The notes under the pieces: model-generated | Seen by the model: only the letters and a program-made list of their open reading frames with translations | What the model was told of the DNA's origin: nothing | The model's database searches: none | Assembly (NCBI GenBank): GCA_016841125.1 | Contig: JAENZU010000099.1 | Coordinates: forward strand, 1-9,284 | Source: Melioribacter sp. | GTDB taxonomy: Bacteria > Bacteroidota > Ignavibacteria > Ignavibacteriales > Melioribacteraceae | Direction of reading: 5' to 3' | Length of the DNA: 9,284 nt | Shown: positions 5,209 through 9,284 of the stretch, piece after piece | How the letters are laid out: each line of letters starts with the position of its first letter | Numbering within the stretch: the stretch's first letter is position 1 | Made by a program: the position numbers and the translations under genes

Positions 5209-7535
5209 TGCATTTCTCCTTTTGATTTATAAACCGGCGAACTTAAATTTTCGTCCAATAATTTTGATGCAATAGCAATTTGACCGAATGATATCCCGCC
5301 ATCATTTGTCGGGATCCGTGAATGAGAAAATACTTCGAATCCTGCTACACTCAATTTGTTTTCTAAAAGTGTGAGTAATATTTCATTTTGAAAAGAACCG
5401 CCGCTCAATACTACTTTTGTAATGCCGTTGTAATTCGCGGCTTCACTTACTGCGCTTACTAAAATCTCAGCAAACGTAGAGTGAAATCTTTCAGCGATTT
5501 CCTGAAACGATCTTTTTAATTTCACATCCTTGCAAATTGATCTTAAAAATTTCTTGAGCGAAATCACACCTTTTTCAATATCGATTTTATCATGATCATA
5601 AAGTTCACCGTTAATCTTTTCGACTGCCTGCGTAAGATGAATTGCAGCTTCGGCTTCGTACCGTATTTTATGAGGTCCTCCTGCCATTGCCGAAACCGCA
5701 TCAAACAATCTGCCGGTACTGCTCGTGAGTGGTGAATTAATATTTTTTTTGATCATCTCAATTACACTTTTTACAGGGTATTCTTCGAAACTTCTGAGAT
5801 ACGGCAAGTCTTCATCGAAGGCATAATTTAGATAACTGACTGCAATTCGCCATGGCTCCTTCGCCGCAACATCACCGCCGGGTAAAGGTATTTGCTCCAA
5901 ATGAGCAAACCTTTCAAATCCGGTATAATCGCCAATTAAAATTTCACCGCCCCAAATCGTGTTATTGTATCCCAATCCCGTTCCGTCTAAAATAACACCG
6001 ATTACTTTTTCATTAATTTTATTTTCCAGCATGCAAGAAGCCATATGCGCATGATGATGCTGAACAATAAATCTCTTTAATCCGTTTGATTCCACAGCCC
6101 ATTTAGTTGAAAGGTAATCGGGGTGAAGATCGCAAGCGTAGTAATCAGCTTTCACATTCATAATTTTCTGGAGATGTGAGATCGTCTCTTTAAAATATTC
6201 ATATGCGAGAAGATTAGTCAGATCACCGATGTGCTGGCTAATAAATACATTTTCATTTTTTGAAATCGCAATAGTATTCTTCAACTCAGCACCCAATGCT
6301 AAAATTGAGGGACCTGCTTTTAATAGTGAAAAAGTTTTCGGTACATATCCCCTGCTTCTTCTAATAATTCGTTCTTTTTCATTTATCACAAAAGCCACAC
6401 TATCGTCTGCTCTTATCAATATTTCCCGGTTGTGCATCAGGAATGCATCGGCTATTCCTGACAATCTTGATCTTGCATCATCTTCATCTATTGCTATTGG
6501 TTCTTCACTGAGATTGGCACTCGTCATCACCAATACGGGTATGTCTGAGCTTGCTGCTTTTAATTTTTCCAAGAGCACAATATGCAGAGGAGTATAAGGA
6601 AGAATCACACCAATTCTTTGGTTGCCCGGAGCCACCAATTCGGAGATAATACTTTTCTTCTTTTTGAGCAGAACAATCGGCTTTTCGTATGAGGTTATCA
6701 GGTTTCCTTCGGTATCATTTAGCTCTGCAAATTTTTCGATCGTTGAAATTGAATCTGCCATTACTGCAAGGGGTTTGGCTTCCCGGTTTTTTCTATCCCG
6801 TAGTCGTTTAACTGCATCTGTATTTAGTGCATCAACTGCAAGATGGTAACCTCCCAATCCTTTTATTGCAACAATCTTCCCCTCTTTCAATAATTGGATT
6901 GTTTTTTCAATAGCCTCAATCTGTTCAAACTTTTTTACATCATCTATTTCCAGCCAAACTTGAGGTCCGCAATCCAGGCATGCATTCGGCTGGGCATGAA
7001 ATCTTCTATCAAGCGGATCATTATATTCACTCTTGCATCTTCCGCACATTTCAAATGATTCCATAGTTGTATATTTACGGTCGTAGGGGATATACTTAAT
7101 TATTGTAAAACGGGGTCCGCAGTTAGTGCAGTTTATGAAAGGGTATAAATATCTTCTGTCATTTGGATCGAGCAATTCATTTCTGCAATCCTCACAAATA
7201 GACATATCGGGTGAGATAAATGTTTTATTTCCGGTTTGGCTGGTTGAATGTTTAATTTCAAAATTAATCGAATCCTCAATAGGGATTGAAGACTTGTGTA
7301 TTTCTTTGATATCGGAAAGGGGTGGATTTGCACTTTCTAACTTGATACAAAATTTTTCAACATTGGAATCAAATCCCTCAATTTCAATTAAAACTCCTTC
7401 ATTATTATTAAGCACAAACCCGCACAGGTTTAATTCCTTTGCAAGTTTATATACGAAAGGTCTAAATCCAACCCCCTGGACTATACCTTTAACTTCTATC
7501 CGTTTTCTAATTTTTGAAGAAGTTCCGATGTTCAA
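5199..7535 (-). CDS. hypF: Hydrogenase maturation carbamoyltransferase HypF
   Basis: HypF uses carbamoyl phosphate and ATP to make carbamoyl-adenylate and transfers the carbamoyl group to HypE. The 778 residues hold the full domain series. The acylphosphatase domain (about 10-98) carries VQGVGFRPF (19-27). Two zinc fingers, each C-x2-C-x18-C-x2-C, lie at C114/117/136/139 and C164/167/186/189. The YrdC-like domain (about 205-395) contains IKGLGGYHLAVDA and MTSANLSEEP. The Kae1-like domain (about 405-760) has VQHHHAHMAS (491-500), LDGTGLGYNNTIWGGE (516-531), SGGSFQN (711-717) and NDGGISFGQ (744-752). The start is a TTG at 7535; no in-frame ATG precedes the conserved KRIEVKGIVQG. A weak AGG lies 7 nt before TTG, which may keep HypF at a lower level than its neighbours. 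hypB ends 19 bp upstream. Confidence 0.97.
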   Translation of the reverse strand: MNIGTSSKIRKRIEVKGIVQGVGFRPFVYKLAKELNLCGFVLNNNEGVLIEIEGFDSNVEKFCIKLESANPPLSDIKEIHKSSIPIEDSINFEIKHSTSQTGNKTFISPDMSICEDCRNELLDPNDRRYLYPFINCTNCGPRFTIIKYIPYDRKYTTMESFEMCGRCKSEYNDPLDRRFHAQPNACLDCGPQVWLEIDDVKKFEQIEAIEKTIQLLKEGKIVAIKGLGGYHLAVDALNTDAVKRLRDRKNREAKPLAVMADSISTIEKFAELNDTEGNLITSYEKPIVLLKKKKSIISELVAPGNQRIGVILPYTPLHIVLLEKLKAASSDIPVLVMTSANLSEEPIAIDEDDARSRLSGIADAFLMHNREILIRADDSVAFVINEKERIIRRSRGYVPKTFSLLKAGPSILALGAELKNTIAISKNENVFISQHIGDLTNLLAYEYFKETISHLQKIMNVKADYYACDLHPDYLSTKWAVESNGLKRFIVQHHHAHMASCMLENKINEKVIGVILDGTGLGYNNTIWGGEILIGDYTGFERFAHLEQIPLPGGDVAAKEPWRIAVSYLNYAFDEDLPYLRSFEEYPVKSVIEMIKKNINSPLTSSTGRLFDAVSAMAGGPHKIRYEAEAAIHLTQAVEKINGELYDHDKIDIEKGVISLKKFLRSICKDVKLKRSFQEIAERFHSTFAEILVSAVSEAANYNGITKVVLSGGSFQNEILLTLLENKLSVAGFEVFSHSRIPTNDGGISFGQIAIASKLLDENLSSPVYKSKGEMQCA

Positions 7536-7554
7536 ATTGAGACCTGTAAATTAT

Positions 7555-8361
7555 TTAATTTTTATTCTCCTTTAACCAATTAAACCATAGCTCCATACCT
7601 TCCCCTTTGGCAGCGGAAAGTTCAATAAATTCCAAATGATGGTTAATCTTCAATCCGTTTTCTTTTACCTTTTCAACACTGAATTCGACATAAGGCAGCA
7701 GATCAATTTTATTTATAATGCAGATATCCGACGAGGCAAACATGTTCGGATATTTTAAAGGTTTATCATCACCTTCGGTAACACTGATTATTACAACACG
7801 TTTAGCTTCCCCCAAATCAAAGAGTGATGGACAAACAAGATTGCCTACATTTTCAATCATCAAAATTGAATTATCTTTTATCTCTAATTTTTTCACGGCT
7901 TTGTTTATCATATCTGAATCTAAATGACAGCCGTTGCCTGTATTCACTTGAATAACCGGGATGTTCAATGCGTCAATTCTATCTGCATCGTTCATCGTCT
8001 GCTGGTCCCCTTCGATGACGGTGAAATTAATTTCATCTTTGAGTGCTGCTAAAGTTTTTTCCAAAAGAGTTGTTTTGCCGGAACCGGGTGAAGAAACTAA
8101 GTTAATTGCGAATATATTTTTCGCTTCAAAAAAACCGCGGTTTCTTTCCGCCAGCAAATTATTATTTTGGAGGATATCCGTCTCAACCGATATTGTCTTC
8201 GAATGTGAATGCTCATGTGAATGAGAATGCTCATGATCGTGGTGATGATGGTCATGACTGTGATGTTCGTGACTGTGCGCATGATCGTGTTCGTGATGTT
8301 CACGCGGTGATGCAATTTTAACTGCATCATCCGGTTGAGTACAACCGCAGGTATCACACAT
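7555..8361 (-). CDS. hypB: Nickel-inserting GTPase HypB with His-rich nickel-storage region
   Basis: HypB is a SIMIBI-class GTPase that delivers nickel to the large subunit together with HypA. Starting at ATG 8361 it has 268 residues. MCDTCGC (1-7) is the high-affinity N-terminal nickel site (C2, C5, C7). Residues 22-53 hold 19 histidines in 32 residues, a storage and buffering segment as in the rhizobial HypB. The G domain follows, with SSPGSGKTT (90-98), the metal-switch residues C145-H146 (GNGCHLD) and C177 (GNLVCPS), EGD.KPLKYP (196-205) and NKID (217-220). The frame is open up to 8445, but the AAGGAGG at 8366-8372 and the canonical MCDTCGC N-terminus fix the start at 8361. The longer version would bury the metal site and overlap hypA. 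Confidence 0.97.
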   Translation of the reverse strand: MCDTCGCTQPDDAVKIASPREHHEHDHAHSHEHHSHDHHHHDHEHSHSHEHSHSKTISVETDILQNNNLLAERNRGFFEAKNIFAINLVSSPGSGKTTLLEKTLAALKDEINFTVIEGDQQTMNDADRIDALNIPVIQVNTGNGCHLDSDMINKAVKKLEIKDNSILMIENVGNLVCPSLFDLGEAKRVVIISVTEGDDKPLKYPNMFASSDICIINKIDLLPYVEFSVEKVKENGLKINHHLEFIELSAAKGEGMELWFNWLKENKN

Positions 8362-8365
8362 AAAT

Positions 8366-8372
8366 CCTCCTT
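8366..8372 (-). promoter_or_regulatory. Strong ribosome binding site that fixes the hypB start
   Basis: AAGGAGG on the minus strand ends 4 nt before the ATG at 8361. It lies in the 14-bp gap after the hypA stop codon (8376-8378). It excludes the longer in-frame start at 8445, which would overlap hypA by 70 bp. Confidence 0.8.
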
Positions 8373-8375
8373 TGT

Positions 8376-8717
8376 TTAATCCACATTGATAGCCTTTACT
8401 CTTAATTCCTGACCTTGCAAAATTGATACTGAATTGCTCGAACAATTGCCGCAGCCGGCATACATGCTTGCCATTTCAAAATCATTTCCGCATTCGTTGC
8501 AAAGCCCCTTTCCTTGAATTATATCAATCGTTAATTGTGTATCTCTTAACTTGGAATTCTGCATAAGTGTTTCCAGCGCGAATTCCAAAGCATCAATCTC
8601 CACCCCGGAAAACGTGCCTATTTCCAATTCAATTGAGTTTACAATTGAAGCGTTGTTTTGAGATGCAGTATTATCTACAATACTTAATATATTTTGTGCA
8701 ATAGAAAGTTCGTGCAT
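8376..8717 (-). CDS. hypA: Nickel metallochaperone HypA
   Basis: HypA binds nickel and passes it to the hydrogenase large subunit in cooperation with HypB. The 113 residues match the family length. MHELSIAQNI (1-10) carries the nickel ligand H2, and the structural zinc site is C73/C76 (CNEC) plus C89/C92 (CGNC). It is the first gene of the maturation operon, with hypB 14 bp downstream. The ATG at 8717 has no obvious Shine-Dalgarno sequence, but the family always begins MHE, so the start is safe. The N-terminal ligands are intact and nothing is missing. Confidence 0.97.
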   Translation of the reverse strand: MHELSIAQNILSIVDNTASQNNASIVNSIELEIGTFSGVEIDALEFALETLMQNSKLRDTQLTIDIIQGKGLCNECGNDFEMASMYAGCGNCSSNSVSILQGQELRVKAINVD

Positions 8718-8783
8718 TAATTTCGTAATTCAATAATGGAATATTTTTAGAATCAGTTTTGCTTTTTTCAGCAATAATGAATA

Positions 8784-8812
8784 ATAATAGTGATTTTTTA
8801 ATAATAAGTAAA
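8784..8812 (-). promoter_or_regulatory. Possible sigma-70-type promoter of the hyp operon
   Basis: On the minus strand TTTACT (8812-8807) and TATTAT (8789-8784) are separated by 17 bp, about 66 bp before the hypA start. Each hexamer differs from consensus at two (-35) or one (-10) positions. The region is so AT-rich that such matches arise by chance, and promoters of Bacteroidota-like organisms may use other elements. Weak prediction. Confidence 0.3.
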
Positions 8813-8920
8813 TATTTATTTACGGTATAAAAGAATTATTTAATCTTTTATTTTGAACAAAAATCTGATAATACTTGCCACTAACAACAGTATATTGCAG
8901 CCAATAAAATTTGAGTGGAA

Positions 8921-8956
8921 TAAAAATAAAACCCCTCATGAAATTTCACGAGGGGC
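8921..8956 (-). terminator. Rho-independent terminator upstream of the hyp operon
   Basis: On the minus strand CCCCTCGTGAAA pairs with TTTCATGAGGGG (8955-8932). The stem is perfect apart from one G-T wobble, and it is followed by TTTTATTTTTATT. It would end transcripts coming from the 64-residue membrane protein gene and insulate hypA. On the plus strand no T-run follows the stem, so it works in one direction only. Confidence 0.85.
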
Positions 8957-8962
8957 TTATTC

Positions 8963-8988
8963 AGTTCTAAACATGTAAGTTTAGAACT
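8963..8988. repeat. 26-bp perfect inverted repeat next to the terminator
   Basis: AGTTCTAAAC (8963-8972) and GTTTAGAACT (8979-8988) are exact complements around a 6-nt centre. It lies 6 nt before the terminator stem on the minus strand and has no T-run of its own. It could be an RNA hairpin that reinforces termination, a processing site, or a protein-binding operator. Its identity cannot be decided from sequence. Confidence 0.6.
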
Positions 8989-9029
8989 CACCACACTTCA
9001 CATCACCCAATATTTATTACAAAAACTTT

Positions 9030-9224
9030 TTAATCATAACCGTCCATCAATCTTACAATTACCACCATTCCGCTGCAGATGATAAACCATTTTATATAGG
9101 ATGTATCATTTATCAGCGCCAACCCGATTAAAATAATCCAGGGAATTATTCTGTGAATCAAAAACTTTTTCAGAGTATCGGGATCAAAAACTCTCTCACC
9201 AATTTTTACAAGTTGCTGCTTCAT
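9030..9224 (-). CDS. Small two-helix membrane protein, unknown
   Basis: This 64-residue protein is not recognised. After a charged N-terminus (MKQQLVKIGERVFDPDTLKK) there are two hydrophobic stretches, about 22-39 (IIPWIILIGLALI) and 44-60 (WFIICSGMVVIV), so a small integral membrane hairpin with a short acidic tail (DGYD) is likely. Its ATG overlaps the stop codon of the upstream reading frame as ATGA, which supports translation by coupling. It is followed after about 40 bp by an inverted repeat and a terminator, so it ends its own unit and is not part of the hyp operon. There are no homology cues to function. Confidence 0.55.
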   Translation of the reverse strand: MKQQLVKIGERVFDPDTLKKFLIHRIIPWIILIGLALINDTSYIKWFIICSGMVVIVRLMDGYD

Positions 9225-9284
9225 ACACTCGTCTTAGTTCTCCCCCCGCTAAAAATTAATTTTTCATATTCTTGCGGTACCACC
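9221..9284 (-). CDS. C-terminal end of an unidentified gene (cut by window edge)
   Basis: The minus strand is open from the window edge to TGA at 9223-9221. It encodes 20 residues ending EYEKLIFSGGRTKTSV. The stop overlaps the ATG of the 64-residue membrane protein (ATGA), an arrangement typical of coupled genes, which is the main reason to believe it. Too little is present to name the protein. Confidence 0.4.
   Translation of the reverse strand, partial: VVPQEYEKLIFSGGRTKTSV

Larger units (their letters stand above)
8718..9029. other. 312-bp intergenic region: terminator, operator-like palindrome and hyp operon leader
   Basis: This stretch contains no supportable gene on either strand. On the minus strand it holds, in order, the 3' end of the upstream unit, a 26-bp perfect inverted repeat (8963-8988), a strong rho-independent terminator (8921-8956), and about 200 bp of very AT-rich sequence that must carry the promoter of hypA. 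The sub-elements are listed separately. Confidence 0.7.

Noticed and set aside
8362..8445. In-frame N-terminal extension of HypB to an ATG at 8445
   Set aside because: It would overlap hypA and put 28 residues before the conserved MCDTCGC metal site; an AAGGAGG precedes the ATG at 8361.
8851..8862. TTTTGAACAAAA palindrome upstream of hypA as an operator
   Set aside because: Short and made almost wholly of A/T in an AT-rich stretch; expected by chance.
8863..8882. TGGCA on the minus strand as a -24 element of a sigma-54 promoter for hypA
   Set aside because: The -12 position 10 nt downstream of GG is CA instead of GC, and no enhancer-like palindrome lies at a suitable distance.
8984..8992. 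GAACTCACC shared with the left end of the 3694-3780 element, suggesting a second copy
   Set aside because: The match stops after 9 bp, and neither the internal hairpins nor the opposite end is present.
9274..9284. Minus-strand GGTGGTACCGC resembles the T-box antiterminator motif
   Set aside because: It lies in a frame open to the TGA at 9221, no specifier stem or terminator follows at the right distance, and the next gene is neither a tRNA synthetase nor an amino-acid gene.

Overview
The window is a [NiFe]-hydrogenase maturation and regulation locus, with every supported gene on the minus strand. Read in the direction of transcription (high to low coordinates), it opens with the end of an unrelated or unknown unit: a truncated C-terminus, then a coupled 64-residue membrane protein, then a strong rho-independent terminator. 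A compact maturation operon follows: hypA, hypB, hypF, hypC, hypD and hypE. Next come a c-type cytochrome lipoprotein and a sigma-54 enhancer-binding protein (bEBP) without a sensory domain. After a 116-bp control region, a second unit begins with an 80-residue beta-rich protein and the N-terminal 264 residues of a group 1 [NiFe] hydrogenase large subunit, which runs off the left edge.

The genes form one biochemical programme. HypA and HypB deliver nickel. HypF makes and transfers the carbamoyl group to the C-terminal cysteine of HypE, where it becomes cyanide. HypC and HypD assemble the Fe(CN)2CO unit, which is inserted into the large subunit encoded at the left end. No small subunit, maturation endopeptidase or membrane cytochrome b is present in the window.

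The most interesting part is the regulatory junction at about 1070-1195. A near-consensus sigma-54 promoter (GG-N10-GC at 1085-1098) faces the hydrogenase genes. A 34-bp near-perfect palindrome is centred about 95 bp upstream of the predicted start, the usual enhancer distance, and the bEBP gene ends just before it. The bEBP carries all six of its cysteines in its C-terminal third, including a CxxC in the linker between the AAA+ and helix-turn-helix domains. That position recalls the oxygen/redox-sensing cysteines of rhizobial NifA. Together these suggest a self-contained switch in which a maturation-operon-encoded activator turns on the structural genes.

The organism is an AT-rich Gram-negative bacterium: it has a lipoprotein cytochrome c and sigma-54 control. 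A low-GC member of the Bacteroidota/Ignavibacteriota group, where dispersed CCCTCTCC/GGAGAGGG palindromes like the one between hypD and hypE are familiar, would fit. This is inference and not secure. Several genes have clear GGAGG-type ribosome binding sites.
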